From: Pisolithus tinctorius
Taxonomy: Eukaryota; Basidiomycota; Agaricomycetes; Boletales; Pisolithaceae
Direction: 5' to 3'
DNA length: 64,000 nt
NCBI GenBank assembly: GCA_024663395.1
Contig: JANFAH010000005.1
Span: 2,542,001 to 2,606,000 of the forward strand
Both the position numbers and the translations under genes were made by a program. This document shows, piece by piece, positions 12,694 to 24,059 of the stretch. The notes under the pieces were generated by a model. That model saw only the letters and a program-made list of their open reading frames with translations. It searched no databases and had not been told where the DNA came from. Positions within the stretch are counted from its first letter, which is position 1. Each line of letters opens with the position of its first letter.

Positions 12694-12710
12694 GGGGTAT
12701 TGTTAAAGAG
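12688..12710 (+). other. Polypurine tract and possible 3' LTR start of Gypsy4
   Basis: ATAGGGGGTAT is followed by TGTTAAAGAG at 12701, the arrangement of a polypurine tract against a TG-starting LTR. I could not find a matching 5' LTR, so the LTR end is undefined. Confidence 0.5.
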
Positions 12711-12767
12711 TTGCAGTCCTTATCCATCGCCTCACAAACCTCACTGTCTCGAGCTAAATGAAGGACC

Positions 12768-13340
12768 ATGTCAGCACCTCGCTCTGCCAGAAACATCGAG
12801 CATTACCAGGGTGACTACTTCTGGGTATGCTCTTTTGACAAGGATGGAGGGGAAATTGAGCATACAGTTGTCCATCGCGAGCAGGTCAAATATTTCTTTG
12901 AGCATGATCATGCTCTCTGCTGCCGGCACACCTCCCTTATCGACACTCCAATGGGTTATCACCTATTTAGGGAAGCCTACAGTCGGGAGGCGCAATCCAA
13001 CTCAATGTTCGCCTACTATGAGTTTGATGGCGATGGGAATGCGAGTGTCATCGCTCCGGGACCTTCCCCTTCGAAAGAGGAAGTACTGGGAGATGGCAAG
13101 GACCTGCATAGCAGAGAAGAGGTAGAAGGAGGGAGGGTACTCAACAGTTCGCAGGCTGATATTGTGGAAGCCCTGCTCTGGGAGACTGTTGAGCGACAGA
13201 GGAGGCAGAAACAAATGTTGCACCAGAGCTATGTCGAGCATCGCGAGGATCGACGCTGTGGAATTAGGCCCTATGGCAACACTATGCCCCCGGGTTGTCA
13301 CCAACCCTGCAACACTGTACCCTCAAAATCTAACAGGTGA
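12768..13340 (+). CDS. Unknown ORF downstream of Gypsy4
   Basis: A 190-codon ORF starting MSAPRSARNIEHYQGDYFWV. The N-terminal half has an aromatic/acidic character (DYFWVCSFDKDGGEIEHTVV) and the C-terminal half is charged. It starts 67 bp after the presumed LTR start, so like the ORF in the LTR4 family it may be encoded within a long LTR. No family recognised; it could equally be an accessory ORF 3' of pol. Confidence 0.4.
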   Translation: MSAPRSARNIEHYQGDYFWVCSFDKDGGEIEHTVVHREQVKYFFEHDHALCCRHTSLIDTPMGYHLFREAYSREAQSNSMFAYYEFDGDGNASVIAPGPSPSKEEVLGDGKDLHSREEVEGGRVLNSSQADIVEALLWETVERQRRQKQMLHQSYVEHREDRRCGIRPYGNTMPPGCHQPCNTVPSKSNR

Positions 13341-13436
13341 TCAGTTCCACCAAAGGTCACCGCCAATCCCCACGTCCATGAGCCCAATGTACCTGATCAG
13401 CCCATCACTGGGCCCAGCCGTTCCAGACCCTTCAGT

Positions 13437-13910
13437 CACATGTAATCCAGAAAGTGGGTCATCTGACATGCACATTTGGTCCTGAAAGTGGGACTAACCG
13501 ACATTGGCCTATAGACCCTGATGGTGGGTAGGCTGACATGTTGGAGGGAGGTTGGCTGACCTCACTGGGGGATGGACTCACACCCTGGAAGTGGTGTTGG
13601 CCAATTTCACTGGGGGATGGACACAGACCTCACCACCTGGAAGTAGGGTTGGCCAAACCCTGAAAATTCCCTTGGCATAATCAATTGCTTGTCAATTTAG
13701 ATGTTACCAGAAGTATTGACTCTGATGACACTTCCAGATGGACATACCCCCTGAGACCAGTGTTGGCCAACCTCACTGGGGGGTGGCCTTACCCCCTGAA
13801 TCCATGGCCATTCTTCACCTCCAGGTGATGTCAGTGATCTCACAGGGTTTGAAACTTGCAATGAGCATGGGTAGCCATATATAGGGATCCTTTTGATTCA
13901 CACCATCTAC
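13437..13910. repeat. Subterminal repeat region, left
   Basis: Diverged repeats of CTGGAAGTGG..GTTGGCCAA..CTCACTGGGGGATGGAC type. The first 180 bp match 63662-63840 in the same orientation (AGTGGGTCATC, TGGGACTAACCGACAT, GGGTGGGTAGG). A TATA-like tatatagg is at about 13878. Confidence 0.7.
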
Positions 13911-13917
13911 AGTTTAT

Positions 13918-16296
13918 TTATAGACCAAGACCCAGAGCTCTCTTGGTTGGTTGATGAGCTCTAGTTGATTTCTTGCTTGCCTCTTCACCCTCCTTTGCCA
14001 TCTTCTGATCAACATCCCCACTGCCTCCCCTTTTTCTTTTCCTCACATCCTTTCTTGTACTCCGGGATTCCTTCATGCCACCCCCCTGGGTGGGACAGGA
14101 ATCCCCTGCACTGACCCCAGTTGTTTCCTGTGCACCAATCCCTCTGCTTGAGCCACCAGAATTCTGCAGCAGTCTTGCAACTACCAGCCCCACTGCACCC
14201 ATAACATCTTCCCCCTTGGGGATATCAAGACCTGAGCCTAGCAAAAAGCCCAGATTAGCAGCTTCAGGGTCATCTGATTCTATGTCCTGTGCTCTTTTGC
14301 ACTCCCTCCACAACAAACCAAATCCCAGTACAATGGTAAGACCTTTCTGGGTGGATGCAAACTTTTCACTTTGCAATTGATACAGTGCCTTCCAGAAGGA
14401 ATCCCCATTGCCATGCATCTCCTGGGGCAAATACTGGGCACTCCAGGCCCAAGATGCCCAGACAGGCAGGTTGACTGGTCCAGCATCAGGTTCCTGTACA
14501 AAATGTTTGTTAACCTGGTATTTGAAGAAAGTTTATCACTTACTGTCTCTGGCAAGCCATCTACAAGCTCAACAAGTTCCTGGTACCTGGGCATGATGCA
14601 AAGGGACTTTAAATATTTCACCCTGTCCCCATTGGCATGACAAGCAGGGCTGGATTCATGAGGGGTATCTTCAGATGGGGCCCTCCCAGAGTCAAGGATA
14701 TCCTGGGCCCCTGATGAAGTTGCTATAGGGGTCATACCAGCCCCACCAATTTCTTCCCCTAAATCTGAGGGCTTGGCCTCCACCCCAGCTTCACTGTCCT
14801 CCCCAGGGCTCATCCACTCTCTCTTTTTGGATGGGGTTTTCCTGTTCCAGGGCCTTCCCAATGGCTCGTCCTCCTTTTTGCACTTGATGAATGAAACAAT
14901 CACCTTATCCTCCTCCTCTTGGGAATTCCAATGATTCCAAAGCATCCACATGTTGGCCTTGGTCCATTTTGAAGGATCTTTCATCACAAATCCTTCTGGG
15001 ATGGAATTGGAACTCAGATACTCCAAATGGGACTTGATAAGCAGGCCCCAGGGAACCTTGGCCTTGGGCTTTCCTGTAAACTTTGCTATGTTTCCAACTT
15101 CCATCAACAACTGTAGATGCACTTGACAATCAAGAACATACCATAGGCAGCCTGGAAGACCATTCTTGCCAAACTCTGCTGGACCTTGAGTTTCTGACCA
15201 GTCCAAGCTGGTACCTCTGGGTTTCCTTCATCATCCAAGGCTATCTCCACCTTTGGATTCTCATCATTCAAATCTTCCTCAGCTGAGTATGGAATCAACC
15301 TAGGTACACATATTACATTGATCACCAATGTTTATCACTTACCAGCTTCAGTCAAAAGATAATTGGTTAACATTTGCTCTCCCTTTAGAACCCAATCCTT
15401 GGTGGGCTCTGAAGACTCTGAGAAGGCCTTCTTCCCATCAGGGGGTTGTGTTTCAAAGCTAGGTTTCTTCATTAGCATTGGATAGACAAGGTAAAGGGGA
15501 ACCTACACTGCCATCTTGATCTGAGAATCAGTAGTCTCATGAGCCAGAAACATCACTATATTTGACCCCATGGTCCTCCTGACTGTTTCAATAAAGTCTC
15601 TGGCCATGTTGGGAAAATTTTTTCTCCTGTACCTGAATTATTGCATGATTAGTATAAGACATTTGAAGTAGACCAGCACTGACAATTCATGAGTTTCTTT
15701 TGGAGCTCCCAACTTATTCCACTTGGAAGCAGCCCTCCCTGCTTCAGCCTTCTTGTCATCTGCAAGAGACTCCCACCACTGTTGGATGATTTTGGTCCTC
15801 TGACCTATGGTCTTGGGGTCCTTGGTGTCCCTCCTCTCCCTATCATAGGCATCCATGTCCTCTTTGAAGAGCTGCTGGGAGGCAGTAAGATCAGTGAAGG
15901 GTTTTCTGTAATTTCCAGCCTTGGTAGGTCTGGTCCTCTCCTCTCTGCCATCCTCATCCTCACCAGTCCCAGGCTGCTCCTTCCTCTTGTCTGTTGCAGC
16001 CAGGATGCTCTCAATGATGTGTTCCTCATCATCCTGGTCTTCAGGGTCTAGTTCTGGCAAAAACACCCTTCTGATGGCCTAAATACACTTGAGATATGTG
16101 AAACTTGATGAAAAAGATACCCTACCACTCTCAAGTTCTGGGGCAATTCCACAGATCCTGAAGATGCTTGCTGAAGGATCTGGGATTTCACATCAGCCAG
16201 GATCTGGGCCCTGAGGTCAGGATTCCCTCGGGCATCTGTGTACTGCTCCACATAGGAGGACAGCAGATCAGAGTAGACTTCAGACCAATCAGCCAT
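13918..16296 (-). CDS. KDZ-companion gene, function unknown
   Basis: Multi-exon minus-strand gene directly downstream of the KDZ transposase. Exon 1 starts MADWSEVYSDLLSSYVEQYT (16296) and joins through a 47-nt intron (16125-16079) to a segment ending in QQWWESLADDKKAEAGRAA. The next block contains NPEVPAWTGQKLKVQQSLAR (about 15150-15240). A short intron (donor gtatgt, acceptor ctacag) leads to LLMEVGNIAKFTGKPKAKVP and WTKANMWMLWNHWN. The C-terminal exons are Lys/Arg-rich and end at TAA (13918-13920). I recall similar proteins beside KDZ transposases in Agaricomycetes but know no assigned role. Exon limits after 15650 are approximate. It has very few CpG sites, like its neighbours. Confidence 0.6.
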
Positions 16297-16529
16297 GAGA
16301 GAATAAAATCAGGGGGATAATTAGCAGCACAGATGATGGAGGTTGGAAGCAAGGTGAAAATTTTTCAGCCTTTCCCAATTTAGGCAGGAGGTTGAAGTTT
16401 TCAGCCATCACTCTTTCAGGAAAGGTACCATTATGGTATGATTGTTTTGATGTATTTGCTATTCACTTTGATTCAGATACCAAGTGCAAAGCAAGGGTAA
16501 TCAGAAAACTATACACATATACCCATGTT

Positions 16530-19500
16530 CTAAATACAATCCATTTGTTTACCTTGGAACATCAATTGGGCCTTTTTGGAAAAGTCAGTCCACAACACTA
16601 TCTCCTTATGAGCATAAGCCTTTTTCCCTGGTTCCAACAATTGTAGAGCCCTTTTCTCCCATATGTCCTTCTGGAACTCAAACCATAAGATGGCCCAAAC
16701 CATCTCATGCCTCACCAATGACAATTCTTCTTTCCACCTGTCCCTTCTTGCCCTTGCTTTGAGCCAGTTGATCCTGTAAACTGCCCCACAATTTATTGGT
16801 GAGATTTTTTTGAGTAGTATTAACACTTACACTCCTCCATTAAACCCCCCTTCTCAGCATTCAGTTGACCCTGTTCACCATCCATCATCCAAAACCATGC
16901 CATTTTGCTGGTTCCCTGCCCAAACCGGTTCTCCTCTGTAACATCCTTACTCACTGCCAGGTCCTGGGGCTGAATAGCCTGATATTTTTGTCCAATCTCT
17001 TGATTGGGTTCCAACTGGAGAATGGCCTGCCTTGCCCTCTGATAACTTCTGACCTGCTTGTTTATCCAAGCCACCACTTTTTGGATGTCCTGCTTGGTTC
17101 TTGTACCTTCCCTAGTTGATTGTGCACTGTGGAAGTTCTGTCTGTATAACATTGCCTTGTGTCCAAGGTTGGTTCAGAGCTGGTCTAGACAATCATTAGC
17201 TTGCCCAATCCTGAGTTCCATTTCTTCTTTGAGGAGGTCATGAAGGCCAAGCTCCATCAGTTTGGTTGCTCCAATGGATGAGGGCATCCATATACTCATG
17301 AGCTCAGCAGGTAGCTCCTCTCCTTCTTCTGGAGCCTCCCAATCCTCATCATCTTCCCAGTACTCTCCATTGTCATCAATTTCTTCACCTTGCCCAAGGA
17401 ATGCTGGATCATCCTGGGGTATGAAGACATTGTCCACCTCCAAACCTTTGAGAAATGCCTGGCTGGTGCCATGGAATTTGTCAATCCTGGCAGAAAGTCT
17501 TTTTCTTTTCTCTGAGACTTTGATTTCTTGTCTGGTAGACATGTGGCTCTGTCTAAGCTCAGATCTTAGCTGGTCCCTGCAGGTCTGGTTAGCAACCTAT
17601 TGCTTCTGGAAACCACAGACCATACTGTGCATCCTCTATGCTAATTCCTTCCACAAGCCAAGCCACAGAACCATGGCTCCCTGGGGACACAGGTGGATTT
17701 TTCATGAGCTTTAACTGCACTTCACCCATGGTAGGGGCTACAGGCCATCAGACATGCCCAGGGTTTCTTAGGAACATACTGACCTTTTTCCCCTTTCAAC
17801 AAATAAATGTCTAGGGAATCACCTCAATTTGCTTCTGCCTCAAGAACATCCGACTCCCATTGGGCAAGTTGGCCAGGGTCTAGAACAGCTGTCAACTGCT
17901 CATATGCCTGATTCATTTCTTCTAGGCACTTGTGTGAGGTCTTGTATTTTTTCAACAGTGCAGGAACTGAGATGTACAAGTAAATTAACTTCTCTTTGAA
18001 GAAAAGGTCTCTCACCCATGTTGACAATTTTTTTCCAGTTAGAATCTCTCATATGGTCATCATACACTTCTTGTCTGTGGGCCTGAGTCATAGACCTTGC
18101 AGTGGGAGAGATCTTATTGAATGGAGCCCACAATGTCTCCAAAATTTCACCATCCAGATGACCAGCACCCTTGATAAAGTTGAGGCTATATCTTGGAAAG
18201 CAAGAGAGTTTGTGGGCAGCAAGATGAAACTTCCCCACAGCAGGAATGATTTCCAGGGAGGGAGGGAGATGGAGAGAGCAGCTGGATTTTACCCGACTCT
18301 GGAAGTTAATACTCCACTGGCACCCAACATCATAAATGACAAGGGCCTTTGTGATGCTTTCTGAATGATAATCAAGAGCACTGCAGATGGAGTAATCTGT
18401 GTTCATGTACCTAGCACAAAATGAGTTCCAAAGGCTTCCAGTACATCCATCAGGTCCACTCACTTTTCCCCTTTCTGAAAGTCCACCACAGAATGGGGAA
18501 CAAAGCAACCATGCCGAGCGCAGGCTGTGGCACCAATCCCAGTGGACTGGAGATTGGACCTGTTAATATTAGCAGCATTGATTGCCCTGTGATTGCTGCA
18601 GGTGGATCTCTACCAGTACAGTGGGTCATTTAAACTCCATGACCTTGGGACAACTCACCTCCTTGTTATCCAAAGACTGCTCAAGATGGGCCTGGTAGGG
18701 CTTTTCAGCAACCATGTAACCAGTTCCATCTGATAATGACACATCCAACTCAGGCTTGTTCATTTTCATATGCTGAGCAGTGAAGTTGCCATCCATGACA
18801 TATTGCCTCATTATGGTATCACTAAGGGGGGAGGGGAGTTAGAAATCAAAACCCTACAGATTATCACTCCATACCTGTCATATCAGGTTTTCCAATCTGG
18901 AGGTAAATTAATACCTGGTTGTGGGCAGGCAGGACAAAAGAGTGCAAGTTCTCCTTGTCTAGGATCTTGTTCTTTATCATGACCAAAGCCAAACCATTTC
19001 CTATGTTTCAAATCCCTCCACAGTCTGGAAACCCTCATCAGCTCTTGGTACCTGTCCTAATTGGAAATGAATGCATTAATAGAACCCCCTAAGAGCAAAT
19101 AGTGCATGGCACTCAACTGGTATACAGTCAGGAAATGCATTGTTGGTGAACCTCTTCAGCTTCTGATAGAAACTCGTAGCTGAAGTCTTGCATTCCAGGG
19201 CATCAATGAGAAAGTGATTAAGAACATCAAAGGTGAAAGCAGTCTTGGGCTTTGTTATACTGGCTGGAAAGAGTCTTTCCCTGAGTAAATCAAGGCGCCA
19301 GTCCATTGGATCTGACCCAGGGCAATTGCACCAAGAAATCTCATGAGTGAAAATTCCTTCTGTGTGCACTATGGTCATTTTTGATCTGAAGGATCTCCTG
19401 CTACCAGAGGTTAACATGGAGGCTACAGGATATGACTGCCATTGACCTGTAATTGGGAGGCCCTTCCCCAGAAGTATAGCCCAACTCCTCTGAGTCTGGA

Positions 19501-20129
19501 TCCTGATTCTGTCTGTTTTGAGGGCAAGGACGACCCCCATGGCCAATGTGCCAAAGGAACCCAAGTGCCATCAAAGAGGTAGCCTGGTAATGAGTAGCAT
19601 TCCATCTTTGTACCTTGTGGAATGGAAGATTTTGATGCACTTTCACAGCACAAGGACCACACCAGGCATGCACACCAATGCAGGACATGCATCTGATACT
19701 TCCTTCTGCCTGACAGCACTGCTCACATATCCCCCCCTTAGCCAGCTGCTCTCCCTCAAGAATGACTTTGAGATATTCTGCTCTCCAAGGCAGCCATTCT
19801 CTGATGAAATCATTTTGACTCTAGGGGATAATTTAGCCAATGCAGTATCAGGCAAAACTTCCCACCTTGGTAACCCTCCTATTATTTGGGGTATCTTCCT
19901 CATCATTCCAGTCCAAGGTAGGCATGTCAAAGGAGTCTGGGACAACATTTTGGGAGCCTATCGTCCTGGGGGTCCTTGGAGTTGAAGGTTGACTCTGAGA
20001 TGGGAGGTAGAGGTGTCTGGCATCCACCTCCTTGTAGGTGTCCTTTCCTCTCCAGGTTTTAGTGACTTCAAATTTATACAAACCTCCTGCAGAGCTTTTG
20101 CCAAGGACTTTGGTTCTACGACAACGCAT
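16530..20129 (-). CDS. KDZ transposase with N-terminal CxC zinc cluster, nearly complete
   Basis: Spliced DDE-type transposase. It starts at 20129 (MRCRRTKVLGKSS). A GT-AG intron near 19865 leads to the CxC cluster region (about 19740-19620; CEQCC, CMSC, CGPC, then LPFHKVQRWN and HIGHGGRPCP). Then come FTHEISWCNCPGSDPMDW (about 19350), CPACPQPGINLPP (about 18900), YVMDGNF (about 18800), and the cysteine/histidine block CNNHRAIN..TACARHGCFVPHS (about 18600-18490). The catalytic part includes YDVGCQWS (about 18330), GKFHLAAH and GAGHLDGEILETLWAPFNK (about 18230-18110). The C-terminus holds MELRIGQANDCLDQL (about 17180-17220), as in the fragment at 1-1034. Breaks between ORF segments mostly coincide with usable short introns. 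It cuts and moves the KDZ element in the nucleus. I saw no definite inactivating change but did not resolve every exon. Confidence 0.85.
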
Positions 20130-20342
20130 GATTGAGCACAGGAAGAGTCAAAAGCAAGGTTTTCAGCTGTATTGAAAATTTTTCATCCCCAAAACAACAC
20201 CACACAAGTCCAGAACAAGGTTATCAAATGTATTTAAAATATTTGTACCCAAAAATTGCCACTAAAATGTGTTTTAAGTGTATCTGACAGCCAACCCAAG
20301 AATGTCCTTTTGGGTAGTCCATGCTGGTCTTGTGACCTTGAG

Positions 20343-21480
20343 TCAGTCATGTACTTTGTCCTTCATATAATGCACCAATGCAATTCTTTCTCCCTTCTCC
20401 CACTTTGGCACAGAATGTTGAAGGATTTTTCCTGATAGGAAAATCATGGTGCCTGGGGAATAAGCCAGTTTGGCCCCCAGATCTGGAATAAGGAATTTAG
20501 CATTGTGAGAACCCAGGCTCACTAATGAATCCAGAAGGGTTGGGGTGGATGTGACATCTCAGTGAGAGGGAGTTTCCTGATTGACAATAATATCAATGTT
20601 GGTATAGACCAATGGCCAATCCAGGGATATCTCATTCTCCACCCTGCCAGCCTTGGCCAACATTGCTTGATCACCAGCCCTGGCCATATCTGGCAATGAG
20701 ACCTTTGCTATATTGCTCTAGAAGTGTTCCACATAAGAAATCTTGAGCAGCCATTCCCTATTGGCTTTCTGTTTGAGGGATGTGCTTTGATAGAGTGTAT
20801 CAACCAACCTCTTTAAATTTGTCAGCCCCTACCATGGAAATCACAGCACCTGGACAAACCTCATGAGCCTGTTGGAATGTGGCAGGAGACATGGAAATCC
20901 TGCCATGTCCATACATGACTTGGTCAACAGGCTGATGCTTATGGCCATATCATTTGTTAAGCTTGCTTTTGTCTTTTGGCTTGTTCTTGGGCTCAGTCTG
21001 AAGATTGTCTTTTATGGAAAGGAGAAGGGAATTGAGAAGTTCCTATGATATAAAAGCTGTAGTGAAGGGTTGTCAGAGAATGAAAACACTCACTATCCGT
21101 GCATCTGGGACAATACCAGGCAGATACCATACTATCACCCTGCCATGCACATCCAGAACTGTGGCAGGAGCATTGATATACCCAATTTTTGGGTTTTCAA
21201 AATGGATGGTCCTGTCCTTGGCATGCACCAATGGTTCAGAAAACCTGTCTGCATCCCAATGCAACACATCTATTAAGGGTCAGACTTGGATCACTTGCAA
21301 TTGTTGTGGAAATCACCTACAGGGATTGAGGATGGCATGTGTAATGACTGCGGATGCCAGCCTAACTTCCAAAGATGTAATAGCATCTGAAGTTAGACCA
21401 GATTCCCCTTGCAATGTTGCCCTGACTTGGGTTAACTCAGCCAAGGATCGAAGTCTATTATCCAACTAAATACATAGCAA
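20343..21480 (-). pseudogene. TET/JBP-like 2OG-Fe(II) dioxygenase, broken
   Basis: Upstream of and on the same strand as the KDZ gene. An exon with DVHGRVIVWYLPGIVPDARI (about 21180-21095) is followed by a 37-nt intron (21093-21057), then MYGHGRISMSP. The catalytic region reads NQETPSH*D (HxD motif; TGA at 20561-20559 where Arg is expected), then PDLGAKLAYSPGTMIFLSGK and the distal histidine in LQHSVPKWEKGERI (His codon 20417-20415). The frame ends at 20343 after MKDKVHD. Fungal TET/JBP enzymes oxidise 5-methylcytosine, and their expansion beside KDZ transposons has been described. Further stops and frame changes lie between 21050 and 20700, so this copy is dead unless exons are missed there. 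The motif match is by memory of the family. Confidence 0.75.
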
Positions 21481-23690
21481 GTGTAGCATCAATGCTTATG
21501 GCTTACCTTGGCTTCCTGAGCTGGTGATTTGAGAAAATAGAGCTGGAAGAGATCATAGGGACTGTTCCAAAGGCAGCCTTCAGCATTCCAACCACCATTG
21601 TATGCAGGGAATCATCCATGATGATGTGGGGGGTGTTGGAAAAGTCAAAGGAAAAATTTTCGACCGCGAGAAAAATAGTTAAAAATCACTCAGTACATAA
21701 GTTGGAAGTTATTCTCCACAAGGGACCTTGCTTGACTTGGGGGAAGATCCAGAATCCAGAAACCCAACTTAGTCTACTGGATACACCATGTTTCTTGAAA
21801 CATCTAGTCATGTAAGCAGGGGCCTGGAATGGTGCAATCAAACTCAGCAGCAGTTGAACCCCAAGTCAATCCAGTCCAGCAATCTCTTGAGCATCATGGG
21901 AAACCATGGAACACCAATACTAATCTAGCAATCTAGCAACATCCAACAGCTAGGAACACATCCAGTCAGCATTTGAAGGGAAGATGTTGGGTTGCTAGTA
22001 ATGCCATTGGCAAGCTCTTGAGCATCAAAGGGAAACCTTGCTTAAGAAGATCAGCCATGGAACACCAGTGCTAATCTAGCACCATCCACCAGCCAGGCAG
22101 ACTGACATGAAACAATACACCAAGTCATTTGCTAAGGTTAGGGTTAGAAGGAGACTTGCATGAAGAAATACACCAAGTCTTATGCTAGGGTTAGGGTTAG
22201 CACATGCTTCATTCAAAAAAAGAAGCATAGATTCCCACACAGCATTCAAATCCAATCAAAGCAGTGACATTTACAAGGTCATACATAAATTCAACTACAG
22301 TTACAATTTCAACTACAAAGGTATAATGGTTTCATAAGAAACCAAGGCTTGCCTGCATTCCAGAGGGGGCCCTCCTCCAAAAGTACAGTTGGGCCAATAA
22401 AAACTGTCCTCAATTCAACCAAGTTCCCAAAAAAGCGCACAAAAGCTGATAACAAAGATCCTAAAAACACATTAGCATCAACACAACTTTGCAAAGTTCA
22501 CATACCTGAGGTGCACTATTTATTCACCAGGAGTCAAAGACAAACAGCTCTAGAAAGTTTATGTCAGTACAACATAGATTATACAGAAGTTGAATACTCA
22601 CTACACCAAAGCCTGACCAACTAGCTACTACCAATATATACCAACACATACCACACAAAAAAATGTCATAGGCTGACCCACACAGGTGGGTACAGACCAA
22701 ATAAAACGTCATAAGCTGACCTACAATGTAGGTACAGACTAGCCCCCAGATCCCATATGAGCTGGCCTACAATATAGGCACAGACTATTCCCCCAGACCC
22801 AACATATTACCCAACAACCAAAAATTGTGCTGGCCAAGCACAATCTAAGGTCAAGGGCAGCCCCTCCCTACATCCTGTAGCTGCAGACTACAGTCAATAG
22901 TGAGGCACCAAGGATGCTGCAAAGTAACAGTAATCAAGTAATGTGAAAATTCTGGGATCAGAGGTGCCACTTACCTTATGACAGCCGAGACGATGGGCTG
23001 AGATAAAAACAAAGATGACATAGCACACAAAACAGGAGAGAGAGAGGGGGAAAGGGAGATGGAGATGGAGGGAGAGGGAGGACGATGGAGGGGAAGCATC
23101 ACATTGCAGGGAAACACAGTAAGGGAAAAAACATGCCACTGACTGGGGGGGATTTATATACTTGAGTCTTATGTACCATTGTTTGGCCACAGTCCAACTA
23201 GCGAGGTTGCCATCAATGTCACGTTCTCGGCCTCGGTGCGTGTTCAGTTGCCATGAGTGCCGGCAACTTCCTCTGAGTCAGTACTGTGTGTCGTACTATA
23301 CATCGCGAATAGTGATGTCACGTGACTCCACTGTCACCGGATTCAGCTTCTATATACTAAATACTAAATGTTCGCTTGACATTCTCGTAATTGCATTGTC
23401 GAGCCGAGCAAGCACTCCCTCGTGCTGTTGGCTGAGCAGTAGTGGTGGCTTACCCTTGGGATTTCACAGAAAATGTATTGTAGTAGCACTACTGGATCAT
23501 TTAATACATGTAGTCACTTATTGAAACTGGAAATCAGCCTAGCAGCGACTGACCACTCTGTATATAGTCCTACGTAATGTTCCAGAGACGCATCTGAAGT
23601 ACAGGTAGACACATGTGATAATCATGACAGCTGTGACATTGTTCATGTCACAATTAAGGTTGTGCCCAAGATTATCATAGGTCTCACTAC
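21481..23690. other. Non-coding interval in the KDZ block
   Basis: No convincing gene. At 22139-22148 and 22188-22199 are short TTAGGG-like runs (ggttagggttag). From about 22660 to 22800 there are short repeats of the form 'gctgacctacaatgtaggtacagact'-like phrases, each under 30 bp. From 23160 to 23500 CpG frequency rises. Confidence 0.5.
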
Positions 23691-24059
23691 ATGACCTGTC
23701 CAAAATCGAGATCTGTGCATCTGAGTATCCGGATTGACACGGTCTTTTGCTCCTCTCCTCTTGCCACACAGTGTCTCCCTCACCAACCATCGTTGCGTTA
23801 TCCCACTCTCTGGCCCCGCTGCATCTCAGCGAAATTTTTGGTACATCGTCATCCTCTGGATCTCTCGTGCCTCTCCCTCTCTAGACACAAAATAGGTACA
23901 TCGTGCCACATCTCCCTTCAAACAAAAAACAAAAAAGGTATGTTGTCAAACCTCTCATGGCTTCAACACTCACATCACACACCAGGATGCTGCCATTCTT
24001 CTCAGTCTATTGCATGTTGTTCAGTGTCCCATACTACTCACAAAGCCCATTCATTCAAA

